This document shows positions 48,483-58,999 of a stretch of 64,000 nucleotides of DNA, one piece after another. Numbering within the stretch: the stretch's first letter is position 1; every line of letters starts with the position of its first letter. A program made the translations under genes and the position numbers. The DNA lies in contig NZ_JADYVE010000001.1 in the NCBI RefSeq assembly GCF_020193655.1, positions 1,488,001-1,552,000 on the forward strand, in the 5' to 3' direction. Source of the stretch: Ensifer sp. IC3342. GTDB lineage: Bacteria; Pseudomonadota; Alphaproteobacteria; Rhizobiales; Rhizobiaceae. Below the pieces are notes generated by a model. The model did not search any database, had not been told where the DNA came from, and saw nothing but the letters and a program-made list of their open reading frames with translations.

Positions 48483-49406
48483 ATGAGTGTTACTGCCGCA
48501 ATGGTGAAGGAACTGCGCGATAAGACCGGCGCAGGCATGATGGATTGCAAGAAGGCGCTTGCTGAAACCAATGGTGACATGGAAGCGGCGATCGACTGGC
48601 TGCGCGCCAAGGGTATCGCCAAGGCCGACAAGAAGTCCGGCCGCACGGCTGCCGAAGGCCTCATCGGTATTGCCAGCGCTGGCAACAAGGCCGTGGTCGT
48701 CGAGATCAACTCGGAAACGGACTTTGTGGCTCGCAACGACGCCTTCCAGGACCTCGTCCGTGGTGTTGCTGCCGTTGCTGTAGACACCGATGGGTCGGTC
48801 GACGCGATCAGCGCTGCCAAGTATCCGGCCACCGGCAAGTCCGTTGCCGATACGATCACCGACGCGATTGCTACGATCGGCGAAAACATGACGCTGCGCC
48901 GTGCCGCGCTGCTGTCCGTCGACCATGGCGTCGTCGCGACCTACATCCACAATTCGGTTGCTGACGGTCTCGGCAAACTCGGTGTACTGGTCGCCCTCAA
49001 GTCGACCGGCGACAAGGAAGCCTTGAATGCGATCGGTCGTCAGGTTGCGATGCACGTTGCTGCGACCAACCCGCTGGCGGTTCGCCCGAGCGAAATCGAC
49101 CCGGCGGTTGCTGAACGCGAGCGCAACGTCTTCATCGAACAGTCGCGCGCTTCGGGCAAGCCGGACAACATCATCGAGAAGATGGTCGAAGGCCGCATGC
49201 GCAAGTTCTTCGAGGAAGTCGCCCTTCTCTCGCAGGCCTTCGTCATGAACCCCGACCAGACCGTCGAGGCAGCGATCAAGGAAGCGGAAAAGACCGTCGG
49301 TGCGCCGATCGAGGTCGCCGGTATCGCACGCCTGCTGCTCGGCGAAGGCGTTCAGAAGGAAGAGTCCGATTTCGCTGCGGAAGTCGCCGCGGCCGCGAAG
49401 GGCTGA
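48483..49406 (+). CDS. tsf: Elongation factor Ts
   Basis: Guanine nucleotide exchange factor for EF-Tu, 307 residues. N-terminal UBA-like domain ([21 protein letters not shown]), and the dimerisation/exchange core with [16 protein letters not shown], the TDF motif that contacts EF-Tu. AAGAGGCAAGAAG precedes the ATG. It is separated from rpsB by 252 nt that include the hairpins noted above. A GC-rich inverted repeat (GGGCATCGCGT / ACGCGGTGCCC, 49436-49462) follows the gene. Confidence 0.98.
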   Translation: MSVTAAMVKELRDKTGAGMMDCKKALAETNGDMEAAIDWLRAKGIAKADKKSGRTAAEGLIGIASAGNKAVVVEINSETDFVARNDAFQDLVRGVAAVAVDTDGSVDAISAAKYPATGKSVADTITDAIATIGENMTLRRAALLSVDHGVVATYIHNSVADGLGKLGVLVALKSTGDKEALNAIGRQVAMHVAATNPLAVRPSEIDPAVAERERNVFIEQSRASGKPDNIIEKMVEGRMRKFFEEVALLSQAFVMNPDQTVEAAIKEAEKTVGAPIEVAGIARLLLGEGVQKEESDFAAEVAAAAKG

Positions 49407-49597
49407 TTTCTTCACCCTTATTGGGAAAACATGGGGGCATCGCGTGACAACGCGGTGCCCTTCGTGTATCCGGCATTCGTCAAAGCGTCGGACCCGCCGG
49501 TTTGTGCCGGAGCGGTCGATACCGCGCGACACGATATATCCTTATGCCGCTGTGCGCCGCCTTCCGCACAGGCGTGCCGATCTGTTCAGGAGTGATG

Positions 49598-50320
49598 ATG
49601 TCGGCCAAGCCAATCTACAAGCGTGTTCTTCTCAAAGCCTCCGGTGAAGCCTTGATGGGAAGCCAGGGCTTCGGCATCGATGTGGCAGTCGCCGACCGGA
49701 TTGCATCGGATATCGCCGAAGCGCGCGCCATGGGCGTCGAAGTCGGCGTCGTCGTCGGCGGCGGCAACATCTTCCGCGGCGTCGCAGTTGCCTCTAAGGG
49801 CGGCGATCGGGTAACCGGCGACCACATGGGGATGCTGGCGACGGTGATCAATGCGCTCGCGCTGGCAACGTCACTGCGCAAGCTGGACATCGACACCGTC
49901 GTGCTTTCGGCCATCGCCATGCCGGAAATTTGTGAGAGTTTTTCGCAGCGCGCTACCCTATATCATCTCTCACTTGGCCGCGTGGTCATCTTCGCCGGAG
50001 GTACGGGCAATCCGTTCTTCACGACGGATTCCGCCGCGGCACTTCGCGCAGCAGAGATGGGCGCAGAAGCGATCTTCAAGGGAACGCAGGTCGACGGCAT
50101 TTATTCTGCCGATCCGAAGAAGGACCCGACGGCTACCCGGTTCGATCGCCTCACCCACAGCGAGGTTCTGGAGAAAGGATTGGCCGTGATGGACGTTGCC
50201 GCGGTGGCTCTTGCACGCGAAAATGCCATTCCGATCGTCGTTTTCTCGATCCACGAGAAGGGCGGTTTTGCGGAGATCTTGACCGGTGGCGGCCATGCCA
50301 CCATCGTCACGGACAATTGA
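49598..50320 (+). CDS. pyrH: Uridylate kinase
   Basis: Phosphorylates UMP to UDP in pyrimidine nucleotide synthesis; bacterial hexameric type, 240 residues. The N-terminal RVLLKASGEALMG, the VVVGGGNIFRG loop, and the GTGNPFFTTDSAAALRAAE region (ATP and UMP binding) are intact. Two adjacent ATGs exist at 49595 and 49598; the second has the better spacing from AGGAG at 49588-49592. It leads to frr, 51 nt downstream. Confidence 0.97.
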   Translation: MSAKPIYKRVLLKASGEALMGSQGFGIDVAVADRIASDIAEARAMGVEVGVVVGGGNIFRGVAVASKGGDRVTGDHMGMLATVINALALATSLRKLDIDTVVLSAIAMPEICESFSQRATLYHLSLGRVVIFAGGTGNPFFTTDSAAALRAAEMGAEAIFKGTQVDGIYSADPKKDPTATRFDRLTHSEVLEKGLAVMDVAAVALARENAIPIVVFSIHEKGGFAEILTGGGHATIVTDN

Positions 50321-50371
50321 CAGTTTGAAGGCCCTTCGGGCCATTGAAGACAGGAACGGGAGTCTTGAACC

Positions 50372-50932
50372 ATGAGTGAAGGTGTGGACCTGAAGGAACT
50401 GAAACGCCGCATGGACGGAGCGATCTCCGCATTCAAGCACGACATAGCGTCGCTTCGCACCGGCCGCGCATCGGCCAACGTTCTCGATCCGGTGACCGTC
50501 GAAGCCTACGGCTCGCGCATGCCGTTGAACCAGGTGGCCAATATCACGGTCCCGGAGCCGCGGATGCTGTCCGTCTCGGTGTGGGACAAATCCATGGTTG
50601 GTGCCGTTGAACGAGCGATCCGGGAATCGAATCTCGGGTTGAATCCGATCGTTGACGGCCAAAACTTGCGTATTCCTCTGCCGGAGTTGAACGAGGAACG
50701 CCGCAAGTCTCTCGTCAAGGTCGCGCACGACTACGCCGAGAAAAGCAAGGTGGCTGTCCGCCATGTTCGCCGTGACGGCATGGACGACCTGAAAAAAGCC
50801 GAAAAGGATGGCGAGATCGGTCAGGATATCCACCGTGCTCAGTCCGAGCGCGTCCAAAAGATGACCGACGAAACAATTTCCGAGATCGACCGCTTGCTCG
50901 CCGAGAAGGAAAAGGAAATCATGCAGGTCTGA
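50372..50932 (+). CDS. frr: Ribosome recycling factor
   Basis: Releases ribosomes from mRNA after termination, together with EF-G. It is 186 residues with the usual two-domain signature: [20 protein letters not shown] and [21 protein letters not shown], then the C-terminal helical [29 protein letters not shown] region (in parts). It lies between pyrH and uppS in the standard order. Confidence 0.98.
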   Translation: MSEGVDLKELKRRMDGAISAFKHDIASLRTGRASANVLDPVTVEAYGSRMPLNQVANITVPEPRMLSVSVWDKSMVGAVERAIRESNLGLNPIVDGQNLRIPLPELNEERRKSLVKVAHDYAEKSKVAVRHVRRDGMDDLKKAEKDGEIGQDIHRAQSERVQKMTDETISEIDRLLAEKEKEIMQV

Positions 50933-50967
50933 CGCGTGATGATCTGAGTCTCTTTTTTGGACCGCCA

Positions 50968-51711
50968 ATGCCAGAGTTCATCCCCGCAAACGTACCGAAC
51001 CACGTTGCCATCATCATGGATGGCAACGGTCGATGGGCCAACGCGCGCGGACTGCCGCGCACGATGGGACATCGAAAAGGCGTCGAGGCCGTGCGGGCCG
51101 CGGTAAAGGCGGCCGCCGAACTCGGCATTCGCTATCTCACGCTTTTCGCATTCTCGTCGGAAAACTGGAGTAGGCCCGAGGCTGAGGTAACGGACCTCAT
51201 GGGCTTGCTCAAGGCATTCATACGGCGCGATCTCGCCGATCTACACCGTGAGAATGTCCGCATCCGCGTCATTGGCGACCGCGCAAATCTCAGCGGCGAC
51301 ATTCTCCCGTTGCTGATCGAAGCGGAGGAAACAACGAGCGCGAACACCGGGATCACCTTGGTGATCGCCTTCAACTATGGCGCGAGGGACGAGTTGGCGA
51401 GGGCTATGCGTCGTTTGGCGACAGAGGTGGCCGCCGGTCGCCTCCGCCCGGACGAGATCACGCCGGAGAGGATCAACGCAACGATTGACACCGCCGGCAT
51501 TCCCGATCCGGATCTGATTCTGCGGACGAGCGGCGAAGAGCGCCTCTCCAACTTTCTGCTTTGGCAAGGAGCCTATTCGGAATTGCTGTTCATTCCCGAA
51601 CTTTGGCCGGATTTCACGCGCGAAACATTCTTTGCCGCCATCGAAAAATACGCCAGCCGCGAACGCCGTTTCGGCGGACTCCCGCAACCGACGCTGGCGG
51701 TCGGCTCCTGA
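50968..51711 (+). CDS. uppS: Isoprenyl (undecaprenyl) diphosphate synthase
   Basis: Cis-prenyltransferase that makes the C55 lipid carrier for peptidoglycan and O-antigen. It is 247 residues, with the catalytic MDGNGRWA motif (D18) near the N-terminus, [17 protein letters not shown] and the C-terminal [21 protein letters not shown] region (in parts), which holds the substrate-binding arginines. It overlaps cdsA by one base (TGATG). The isoprenyl precursors are supplied by the MEP pathway, including the ispDF encoded earlier in this window. Confidence 0.97.
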   Translation: MPEFIPANVPNHVAIIMDGNGRWANARGLPRTMGHRKGVEAVRAAVKAAAELGIRYLTLFAFSSENWSRPEAEVTDLMGLLKAFIRRDLADLHRENVRIRVIGDRANLSGDILPLLIEAEETTSANTGITLVIAFNYGARDELARAMRRLATEVAAGRLRPDEITPERINATIDTAGIPDPDLILRTSGEERLSNFLLWQGAYSELLFIPELWPDFTRETFFAAIEKYASRERRFGGLPQPTLAVGS

Positions 51712-52544
51712 TGCAGACTGAACTCAAGCTACGCATCGCCTCCGGAGTAATGCTTGCGGCGGTCGCTCTTGGCGCGACCTGGGCGGGCGGCCTTGCGTTC
51801 CAGCTCTTGTCCGTCGCGATCGGTTTGCTGGTCTACTACGAGTGGTCGACCATTACGAAACTCGGTGAGAGCGACTTCCAGGGCAATGCCTTCGGGTGGC
51901 TTTCCCAGGTCGTGATCGCAATCCTCGTTCTGTTTGACTATATCCATCTCAGCCTGCCGGTCCTTGCCGCCTGTTTGGTTCTCGCCGGACTTTGGGTGTT
52001 TATCCGCAACTCGAGCTGGTGGCTGCCGGGCGGCATAGTCTATGCCGGTTTGACGGCGGTTTCGCTCGCGGCAATCCGCGGCGCCGATTATCTCGGTCTG
52101 GTGGCAATGCTATTCGTGTTCGCCGTCGTTTGGGGAACGGATATCTTCGCTTATTTTACCGGCAGGGCAATCGGTGGGCCGAAGCTGGCTCCGGCGATCT
52201 CGCCCGGAAAAACCTGGTCGGGAGCGCTGGGCGGGACGATCTGTGGTGTTCTCGCGGGTGTTGCCGTCTTCATGGCTCATTTCTCCCTGGAGGATCTGCG
52301 CATTCCGATCATTGCGCTCGTGCTTTCCGTGGCCAGCCAGATCGGGGATCTGTTCGAGTCATTCATCAAGCGCCGGTTTGGCGTCAAGGATTCGAGCCGG
52401 CTTATTCCCGGACATGGCGGGGTCATGGACCGGGTCGACGGATTGATATTCGCTTGCATTGCCGCCCTGGTTCTGGTGTTGGCGCAGACCCTGTCTGCTG
52501 GCGGCCGCGCAATCGCCTTCGGTTCGGTTCTGTTGGGCCTTTGA
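51711..52544 (+). CDS. cdsA: Phosphatidate cytidylyltransferase
   Basis: Integral membrane enzyme making CDP-diacylglycerol for phospholipid synthesis. In 277 residues with about eight hydrophobic segments, the CDP-alcohol family signature is SFIKRRFGVKDSSRLIPGHGGVMDRVDG (in parts), with the metal-binding aspartates. The ATG at 51711 shares one base with the uppS stop. In most bacteria dxr would follow; here the next gene is rseP, after 229 nt holding a mosaic repeat. Confidence 0.96.
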   Translation: MQTELKLRIASGVMLAAVALGATWAGGLAFQLLSVAIGLLVYYEWSTITKLGESDFQGNAFGWLSQVVIAILVLFDYIHLSLPVLAACLVLAGLWVFIRNSSWWLPGGIVYAGLTAVSLAAIRGADYLGLVAMLFVFAVVWGTDIFAYFTGRAIGGPKLAPAISPGKTWSGALGGTICGVLAGVAVFMAHFSLEDLRIPIIALVLSVASQIGDLFESFIKRRFGVKDSSRLIPGHGGVMDRVDGLIFACIAALVLVLAQTLSAGGRAIAFGSVLLGL

Positions 52545-52628
52545 GACCTGCATAATCCCTTAGGTCGAATTTGAATTGAGGGTAGATTATATAAGGTGCA
52601 ACAATGTGACGGCGGTAGCCGCGCATCC

Positions 52629-52734
52629 CTACAGCGCCGCGCGTCTTTTGAGACGCGCAAAGGACGCTGTAGCAACTTTGAATTGCTGCATGTTTTATCC
52701 TTCAATCGGGCACGATTTGAGGGGAACCTGCAAG
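52629..52734 (+). repeat. Intergenic mosaic palindromic repeat, family A, copy 3
   Basis: The best-preserved family A element here: CTACAGCGCC, a 9-bp inner stem GCGCGTCTT...AGACGCGC, AAAGGACGCTGTAGCA, ACTTTGAATTGCTGCATG, TTTTATCCTTCAATCGGGCA and CGATTTGAGGGGAAC. The outer CTACAGCG pairs with CGCTGTAG, giving a long cruciform-capable stem. It lies between cdsA and rseP, where many genomes have dxr. Confidence 0.85.
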
Positions 52735-52773
52735 AGGAAGCGCGCGACGTCGCAACAGCGGATGCGTTAGGAA

Positions 52774-53904
52774 ATGCCAATGAGCCTTCTGCTTGAGAAT
52801 CTGCAATACGCTATACCCACCTTCCTGTTCCTGCTGACCCTTCTGGTCTTCGTTCATGAGCTGGGACACTATCTGGTGGGCCGCTGGGCCGGTATCCGTA
52901 TCGTCGCCTTTTCCGTTGGCTTCGGACCGGAGCTGTTCGGCTGGACCGATCGTCGCGGCACCCGATGGAAATTCTGCGCGATTCCGCTGGGCGGCTACGT
53001 GAAATTCTTCGGCGACGAAGATGCAGCGAGCACGCCCGACTATCGGCGTCTCGAGGCAATCGCGCCGGAAGAGCGTGCTCGCACCTTCCTGGGGGCGAAG
53101 CTTTGGAAAAGGGCTGCGACCGTCGCCGCCGGACCGATTGCCAATTTCGTGCTGGCGATTGCGATTTTTGCCGTTCTTTTTTCCGTCTATGGGCGGGCCG
53201 TCGCCGATCCGGTCGTGGCTTTGGTGGCGCCGGGCAGCGCGGCGGAGAAGGCAGGCGTCAAGCTGGGTGACAGGCTTGTTTCAATCGACGGAACGCCGAT
53301 TGTGACCTTTGACGACGTACGACGCTACGTCAGTGTCCGCCCGGAACTGCCGATCACGGTTCGCGTCGAGCGCGATGGTTCCCCGATAGACCTGCAGATG
53401 GTGCCGCAGCGCATCGAATCCGTCGACCCTCTGGGCAACAAGGTGGAAGAGGGCAAGATCGGGATCGGAACAAATCAAGAGGTCGGAAACTTCCGAATCG
53501 AGACCTATGGGCCGCTGGAAGCGGTCGGGCAGGGAGCCCTGCAAAGCTGGCGCATCGTCACCGGCACGTTCGACTATCTGTCGAATCTGGTCGTTGGCCG
53601 GATGAAGGCCGATCAGGTGGGTGGACCGATCCGTATCGCCCAGATTTCCGGGCAGATGGCCAAGCTTGGCGTTGCCGAAGTGCTGAATTTCGCAGCCGTT
53701 CTTTCAGTTTCTATAGGATTGCTTAACCTCATGCCCGTGCCCGTGCTTGATGGCGGTCATCTCATGTTCTATGCGGTGGAGGCGTTGCGCGGCAAACCGG
53801 TCGGGCCTGCGGCACAGGACATCGCTTTCCGCATCGGATTTGCGATGGTGTTGATGCTCACGGTCTTCGCGGCGTGGAACGACATCAATTGGCTTTTCGG
53901 CTGA
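52774..53904 (+). CDS. rseP: Site-2 (RseP-type) intramembrane zinc metalloprotease
   Basis: Inner-membrane site-2 protease of the RseP/MmpA family, which cleaves membrane-bound regulators inside the bilayer. It is 376 residues. The zinc motif HELGH (H26, E27, H30) lies in the first membrane segment; a PDZ domain occupies about 130-215 (VVALVAPGSAAEKAGVKLGDRLVSI); the second zinc ligand is in VPVLDGGHLMF (about D325). It sits directly upstream of bamA, as usual, and family A repeats occur on both sides of it. Substrates in rhizobia are likely anti-sigma or cell-cycle proteins, an inference from relatives. Confidence 0.96.
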   Translation: MPMSLLLENLQYAIPTFLFLLTLLVFVHELGHYLVGRWAGIRIVAFSVGFGPELFGWTDRRGTRWKFCAIPLGGYVKFFGDEDAASTPDYRRLEAIAPEERARTFLGAKLWKRAATVAAGPIANFVLAIAIFAVLFSVYGRAVADPVVALVAPGSAAEKAGVKLGDRLVSIDGTPIVTFDDVRRYVSVRPELPITVRVERDGSPIDLQMVPQRIESVDPLGNKVEEGKIGIGTNQEVGNFRIETYGPLEAVGQGALQSWRIVTGTFDYLSNLVVGRMKADQVGGPIRIAQISGQMAKLGVAEVLNFAAVLSVSIGLLNLMPVPVLDGGHLMFYAVEALRGKPVGPAAQDIAFRIGFAMVLMLTVFAAWNDINWLFG

Positions 53905-53932
53905 AACGGGATCCCGAATACGTGAGGCATGG

Positions 53933-54011
53933 TCTCTGCGCCGCCGCGTCTTACCAGACGCGCAAAGGACGCTGTGCACTTTAAGTCGGCTACGATTTAA
54001 GGAACGTGCAG
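53933..54011 (+). repeat. Intergenic mosaic palindromic repeat, family A, copy 4 (short)
   Basis: TCTCTGCGCCGCCGCGTCTT, ACCAGACGCGCAAAGGACGC, TGTGCACTTTAAGTCGGC, TACGATTTAAGGAACGTGCA: the same blocks as the copy at 52629 but with deletions in the second half. Same orientation as that copy, on the other side of rseP. Confidence 0.75.
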
Positions 54012-54196
54012 CAGGGCTTTGCTCTTCTTGTTTTCCGGGGCCGCGGAGGGAGAGAGAAACCTTTCGGATATTGTGAACGCATGACGCGCAATGGCTTGCG
54101 CCGCAAGGATTTGTTTACGATAAGTCGAATCCGTAGTGGCGGTTAAGCCACGGTTCGAATTGAAGTAAACAGAATTTAACTAGCTGGCTTGCTTGT

Positions 54197-54271
54197 ATGG
54201 CAAAAGCGGGTAAAACGGCAACCGTGACCGGAGTCGGTACGAAATTGCCGCGCGACGTTGGGAAAAGGTAA
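54197..54271 (+). CDS. Possible 24-codon leader ORF before bamA
   Basis: ATG at 54197 to TAA at 54269-54271 encodes MAKAGKTATVTGVGTKLPRD followed by VGKR. It is basic and has no membrane segment. No ribosome-binding site is obvious before it (TTGCTTGT). The stop lies 9 nt before the bamA ATG and overlaps the likely bamA ribosome-binding site AAAAGGTAAG. It may be chance, or a translated leader that controls bamA. Not recognised as any family. Confidence 0.25.
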   Translation: MAKAGKTATVTGVGTKLPRDVGKR

Positions 54272-54280
54272 GATTTTAAC

Positions 54281-56611
54281 ATGAAAGCTGGTTCAAGGTT
54301 TTTGAACGCGGTGTCGGCCTTTGCGCTGTCAGCAAGCATGGTTGCCACGGGTACCGGTGTAGGGGTGTTCGCAGGCACGTCCGTTGCGCATGCCGCGGTC
54401 ATCAATCGGGTTGAAGTGCGGGGCGCAGCGCGCGTAAGCGCGGACACGGTGCGCGCGAACATAACGATCGTCCCGGGCAGGAACTTCAGCAATGCCGATA
54501 TCGATGCATCGGTGAAGCGCCTTTATGCCACCGGCTATTTCTCCGACGTCAGCATCAATGTCGCCGGTGGCACGCTCGTTGTCACCGTTAACGAAAACCA
54601 GCTCGTCAACCAGGTCGTCTTCAACGGCAACCGCAAGATCAAGGATGATAAGCTACAGGGTATCGTGCGTACCCAGCCGCTCGGCCCTTACAGTGAGGCG
54701 ACCGTCGAAAGCGATATTCAGGCCATCAAGTCCGCCTATGCCGCGATTGGTCGTAGCGACGTCACCGTCACGACGCAGGTCGTGCCGATTGCCGAAGGGC
54801 GCGTGAACATTGCCTTCGTCATCAACGAAGGCGAACGCACGAAGATTTCGCAGATCAATTTCGTCGGCAACGAAGCTTACAGCGATGGCCGGCTGCAGTC
54901 GGTGATCGCGACCAAGGAATCGGGTATTTTCTCGTTTCTGACCCGTAAGGACGTCTACAATCCGGACAAGCTGCGTGCCGACGAAGAGCTGCTGCGTCAG
55001 TTCTATTACAACCGTGGCTATGCCGACTTCCAAGTTATCTCGTCCGACGCGACGCTGAACGAAGAGACCAATGAATACACGGTGACGATCACCGTCGAAG
55101 AAGGTCCGCGCTACGACTTCGGTGCAGTCAATATCGAGTCGACGGTCGAAGGTATCGACGCTGAAGAACTGAGGGGTCTGATCCAGAGTCGCGAAGGCTC
55201 CGTCTATAAGGCGAAGGATGTTCAGGACACGATGAGCGAAATTTCGAAGCGTGTTGCTTCGGAGGGCTATCCGTTCGCCCGCGTGACCCCTCGCGGCAAC
55301 CGCGACCTTGCCAATCACACGATCGCCGTCGACTATCTGGTCGACCAGGGTGAGCGCGCCTACGTCGAGCGCATTGAAATCCGCGGCAACACGCGCACGC
55401 GTGACTACGTTATTCGCCGCGAGTTCGACGTCGGTGAAGGTGATGCCTTCAACCAGGAAATGATCGCTCGCGCAAAGCGCCGGCTCGAGGCTCTCGGCTA
55501 TTTCTCGAGTGTAAATATTTCCACGCAGCCGGGCAGCGCTGCGGACCGTGTCGTGATTGTTGTCGATGTGCAAGACCAGTCGACCGGTTCGTTCGGCATC
55601 GGTGCCGGTTATTCCGCTGGCGGCGGCGGCGGCTTCCTCGTCGAGGCCTCGATCGAGGAAAAGAACTTCCTTGGGCGCGGACAATATATTCGCCTTGCGG
55701 CCGGCAGGGGTGAAGACACTCAAACTTACAACGTGTCGTTTACCGAGCCTTATTTCCTCGGTTACCGTCTGGCCGCGGGCTTCGATCTGTTCAAGAACGA
55801 AAACGACTTTGACGACGATCACTACAGCTACAACGATCAGGGCTTCAGCCTGCGTGTGACTGCGCCGATCACCGAGTCCCTGTCGACAACGTTGCGCTAT
55901 AACTACACGGAGTTCGAATACTTCGGCGACAAGGATGAGTTGTCGACTCCCTATGACCGTGCGATCGATGGCAGCCCGTGGACCCGCTCGTCGATCTCCC
56001 AGTCGATCACTTACAACACACTGGATGACGCTCAGCTTCCGCATGAGGGTATCCTCGCCTCGGTCACGCAGGAATTCGCCGGTCTTGGCGGCACGTCCGA
56101 TTTCTACAAGCTGACGGGTAAGGCCAAGTGGTATTACACGGTGAACGACGAGGCAGACATCATCGCGTCGCTCGCCGGAAGTGCGGGTCACTTGTTCAAG
56201 ACGTCCGGTTCAATGGAAGTTTTCGACCAGTTCCAGTTGGGCAGCAACGATATCCGCGGCTTTGAGCGCAACGGCATTGGTCCGCGTGTCAACAACGGCG
56301 ACGCGCTCGGTGGTACGACCTACTTCACGGCTTCTGCTGAAGCGTCGTTCCCGCTGCCGGGTATCCCGCGTGATAGCGGTTTCCGCGGCGCGCTCTTCGT
56401 CGATGCCGGTACGCTGTATGGCAACGATGTCGCCGTTGGCCCCGGGGAATCCGTTCTCGGTGACGATGCCTCGTTGCGCGCCTCCGTCGGCGTCAGCCTG
56501 ATCTGGGCCTCGCCCTTCGGTCCGTTGCGTGTGGACTACGCCGTGCCGGTTGCCAAGGAAGATTTTGACGAAGTCCAGAACTTCAAGTTCGGCATTAACT
56601 CGTCGTTCTGA
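54281..56611 (+). CDS. bamA: Outer membrane protein assembly factor BamA
   Basis: Omp85-family protein that inserts beta-barrel proteins into the outer membrane. The 776 residues comprise a signal peptide (about 1-36, cleavage near VAHAA), five POTRA domains (about 37-430; repeats marked by [46 protein letters not shown]), and a C-terminal 16-strand barrel with the [13 protein letters not shown] strand-loop and the terminal phenylalanine of [10 protein letters not shown]. It lies between rseP and lpxD; skp/ompH, often placed next, is absent here. Confidence 0.97.
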   Translation: MKAGSRFLNAVSAFALSASMVATGTGVGVFAGTSVAHAAVINRVEVRGAARVSADTVRANITIVPGRNFSNADIDASVKRLYATGYFSDVSINVAGGTLVVTVNENQLVNQVVFNGNRKIKDDKLQGIVRTQPLGPYSEATVESDIQAIKSAYAAIGRSDVTVTTQVVPIAEGRVNIAFVINEGERTKISQINFVGNEAYSDGRLQSVIATKESGIFSFLTRKDVYNPDKLRADEELLRQFYYNRGYADFQVISSDATLNEETNEYTVTITVEEGPRYDFGAVNIESTVEGIDAEELRGLIQSREGSVYKAKDVQDTMSEISKRVASEGYPFARVTPRGNRDLANHTIAVDYLVDQGERAYVERIEIRGNTRTRDYVIRREFDVGEGDAFNQEMIARAKRRLEALGYFSSVNISTQPGSAADRVVIVVDVQDQSTGSFGIGAGYSAGGGGGFLVEASIEEKNFLGRGQYIRLAAGRGEDTQTYNVSFTEPYFLGYRLAAGFDLFKNENDFDDDHYSYNDQGFSLRVTAPITESLSTTLRYNYTEFEYFGDKDELSTPYDRAIDGSPWTRSSISQSITYNTLDDAQLPHEGILASVTQEFAGLGGTSDFYKLTGKAKWYYTVNDEADIIASLAGSAGHLFKTSGSMEVFDQFQLGSNDIRGFERNGIGPRVNNGDALGGTTYFTASAEASFPLPGIPRDSGFRGALFVDAGTLYGNDVAVGPGESVLGDDASLRASVGVSLIWASPFGPLRVDYAVPVAKEDFDEVQNFKFGINSSF

Positions 56612-56657
56612 TAAAGAGCAGTCCAGAACTGCTGTCCAAAATTGTTCTGGAGTGTCC

Positions 56658-57722
56658 ATGGAACAGAACTGGTTTTTTCCGCCCCATGAAGGGATTCGCT
56701 TGGGTGACTTGGCGGATCAGATTGGGGCGGAGTTGTCGGATGCCGCTGCGGCGGATCGCTTGATCCACGCGGTCGCGCCGGTTTATCGCGCTAAATCGGG
56801 CGATGTTTGTTATATGCTCTCGCGTAAGAATCGCGACGAGCTGAACGATTGTCATGCCTCGGCAATCATTTGCGACAAGGCGATTGCTTCAATCGTTCCG
56901 GATCATATCCCCGTTCTCTTGAGCGCCAAGCCGCATACGGCCTTTGCAGTTGCGGGCGCTCTGCTTCATGAAACGGCGATGCGCCCGTGCTATAATACGA
57001 GTGAGCGGGGCGTTGCTGCGGGTGCGTTTGTCGATCCGACGGCCCGACTCGAGGCTGGCGTAGAAATCGAGCCGATGGCGGTGATCGGTGCCGGCGCCGA
57101 GATCGGCAGTGGAACGCGGATCGCCGCGGGTGCCGTCATCGGGCCGAATGTCCGAATCGGCCGCGATTGTACGATTTCTGCCGGAGCCAGCATTCTTTGT
57201 GCGCTGATCGGCAACAACGTCATCATTCATCCCGGCGCGCGCGTTGGCCAGGACGGCTTTGGCTACGCGCCGGGCCCCCGCGGCGGAATGATCAAGATCG
57301 TTCAGGTCGGTCGCGTGATTATCCAGGATCACGTCGAGATCGGTGCGAACACGACGATCGATCGCGGCACGATGGATGATACCGTGATCGGCGAGGGCAC
57401 GAAGATCGACAACCTCGTCCAGATCGGGCACAACGTCCGCATTGGTCGCTATTGCGGTATCGTCAGCCAGGTTGGCATCGCCGGCAGCACGAAGATTGGC
57501 GACGGCGTGATGATCGGCGGCGGAACCGGCGTCAACGGCCACATTACCATCGGAGATGGCGTCCAGATCGCGGCCATGAGCGGCGTGGCGAGCGACGTGC
57601 CGGCGGGCGAGCGTTATGGCGGCATTCCGGCACGCCCGATGCGGGATTTTCTGCGCGACATCGCCGAGATGGCGATGCGCGCAAGCGAAAGACAGAAGAA
57701 GAAGGGTGGCAAGGATGAATGA
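56658..57722 (+). CDS. lpxD: UDP-3-O-acylglucosamine N-acyltransferase
   Basis: Third step of lipid A synthesis: adds a second hydroxyacyl chain to UDP-3-O-acyl-glucosamine. It is 354 residues with an N-terminal uridine-binding domain ([28 protein letters not shown]) and a long left-handed beta-helix of hexapeptide repeats ([29 protein letters not shown] and so on, in parts), with the catalytic histidine in the [10 protein letters not shown] repeat. The ATG at 56658 gives the family-length start. The stop overlaps the fabZ start by 8 nt. Confidence 0.97.
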   Translation: MEQNWFFPPHEGIRLGDLADQIGAELSDAAAADRLIHAVAPVYRAKSGDVCYMLSRKNRDELNDCHASAIICDKAIASIVPDHIPVLLSAKPHTAFAVAGALLHETAMRPCYNTSERGVAAGAFVDPTARLEAGVEIEPMAVIGAGAEIGSGTRIAAGAVIGPNVRIGRDCTISAGASILCALIGNNVIIHPGARVGQDGFGYAPGPRGGMIKIVQVGRVIIQDHVEIGANTTIDRGTMDDTVIGEGTKIDNLVQIGHNVRIGRYCGIVSQVGIAGSTKIGDGVMIGGGTGVNGHITIGDGVQIAAMSGVASDVPAGERYGGIPARPMRDFLRDIAEMAMRASERQKKKGGKDE

Positions 57723-58179
57723 GGCTGCAACGGTACTCGGCACGGCGGATATTCAGGAAATCCTGACGCTTCTTCCCCATCGCTACCCGTTCCTGCTTGT
57801 CGATCGCATCATCGCGATCGACTCCGACAACTCGGCGATCGGGATCAAGAACGTGACGGCGAACGAGCCGCATTTCACTGGACATTTTCCGGAAAAGCCG
57901 ATCATGCCGGGCGTGCTGCTGATCGAAGGCATGGCGCAGACCGCCGGCGCCATCTGCGCCCGCAAGACCGGGATCGGCAACAACCTGGTCTACTTCATGA
58001 CCATCGACAATGCCCGCTTCCGCAAGCCTGTCGTACCGGGGGACCGGGTCGAATTCCACGTCGCGAAACAGAAGCAGCGTGGCAATATCTGGAAATTTCA
58101 CTGTGATGCAAAAGTTGACGGGCAACTTGTCGCGGAAGCTGATATCGGCGCGATGATTGTCAGCAAGGAAGACGCCTGA
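57715..58179 (+). CDS. fabZ: 3-hydroxyacyl-ACP dehydratase FabZ
   Basis: Dehydratase of fatty acid synthesis that competes with the lipid A enzymes for 3-hydroxyacyl-ACP. It is 154 residues with the hot-dog fold and catalytic H57 ([13 protein letters not shown]) and E71 ([11 protein letters not shown]). The ATG at 57715 overlaps the lpxD stop by 8 nt, preceded by GGCAAGG. The lpxA start is 2 nt after its stop. Clustering with lpxD and lpxA is almost universal in gram-negative bacteria. Confidence 0.97.
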   Translation: MNEAATVLGTADIQEILTLLPHRYPFLLVDRIIAIDSDNSAIGIKNVTANEPHFTGHFPEKPIMPGVLLIEGMAQTAGAICARKTGIGNNLVYFMTIDNARFRKPVVPGDRVEFHVAKQKQRGNIWKFHCDAKVDGQLVAEADIGAMIVSKEDA

Positions 58180-58181
58180 AA

Positions 58182-58994
58182 ATGATTGCATCGACTGCGA
58201 AGATCCATCCGTCATCCGTCATCGAGGACGGGGCGGTGATCGGAGAGAACGCGAAGGTCGGCGCGTTTTGCCACATCGGGCCGAATGTCGTTCTGGGAGA
58301 CGACGTCGAGCTCCTGAGCCACGTCGTCGTCATCGGGCGCACGACGATCGGCAAGGGGACGAAGATCTTTCCATCCGCCGTCATCGGCGGAGACTCGCAA
58401 AGCGTGCATCACAGCGCCTTGAACACGACGCTGGTTATCGGCGAGAACTGCACCATCCGCGAAGGCGTGACGATGAACACGGGCACCGTCGAGCACGGCG
58501 GCACCACGATCGTCGGCAACAACAACCTGTTTCTGGCCAATTCTCACGTCGCGCACGACTGCCGGCTCGGAAATAATATCATCCTGTCGAACAACGTGAT
58601 GCTGGCGGGGCACGTGATCGTTGACGACCGCGCCATTCTCGGCGGCGGGTCAGCTGTTCACCAGTTCACTCGTATTGGTAGGCAGGCCTTCATCGGCGGG
58701 CTCTCGGCGGTCAGCTACGATGTCATTCCATACGGCATGCTCAACGGCAATCCCGGCGTGCTAAGCGGTCTCAATGTCGTCGGCATGACGCGCGCCGGCA
58801 TCGACCGCGCGACCATCCACGCCGTGCGGCGGGCGTACAAGCAGATTTTCGAGGGACCGGAATCGATCCGCGCCAATGCTGCGGCAATCCGGCAGGAGTA
58901 TCTCGGTTGCGCGCCGGCGCTGGAGATCCTCGATTTCATTGCCGCAGAAAGCGATCGCGCGCTGTCGTCGCCGAACCGCGGCAACAGAGGTTGA
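58182..58994 (+). CDS. lpxA: UDP-N-acetylglucosamine acyltransferase LpxA
   Basis: First enzyme of lipid A synthesis. In 270 residues an N-terminal left-handed beta-helix ([35 protein letters not shown] in parts) carries the catalytic histidine at about H125 in [10 protein letters not shown], followed by the [14 protein letters not shown] segment and a C-terminal helical domain. It sits 2 nt after fabZ and directly before lpxI. Confidence 0.97.
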   Translation: MIASTAKIHPSSVIEDGAVIGENAKVGAFCHIGPNVVLGDDVELLSHVVVIGRTTIGKGTKIFPSAVIGGDSQSVHHSALNTTLVIGENCTIREGVTMNTGTVEHGGTTIVGNNNLFLANSHVAHDCRLGNNIILSNNVMLAGHVIVDDRAILGGGSAVHQFTRIGRQAFIGGLSAVSYDVIPYGMLNGNPGVLSGLNVVGMTRAGIDRATIHAVRRAYKQIFEGPESIRANAAAIRQEYLGCAPALEILDFIAAESDRALSSPNRGNRG

Positions 58995-58999
58995 CTGCA

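Larger units (their letters stand above)
53905..54280 (+). other. rseP-bamA intergenic region
   Basis: This 376-nt stretch contains a diverged family A repeat (53933-54011), an AT-rich segment (about 54100-54180, including GGTTAAGCCACGGTTCG and GAAGTAAACAGAATTTAAC) likely to hold the bamA promoter, and a 24-codon reading frame at 54197-54271 ending 9 nt before the bamA ATG. I see no RNA gene. Confidence 0.6.

Noticed and set aside
54653..56191. A 512-codon minus-strand frame antisense to bamA
   Set aside because: Shadow of the conserved BamA frame; its composition is Arg/Asp/Val/Leu-rich, as expected from reversed GC-rich codons, and it has no ribosome-binding site.
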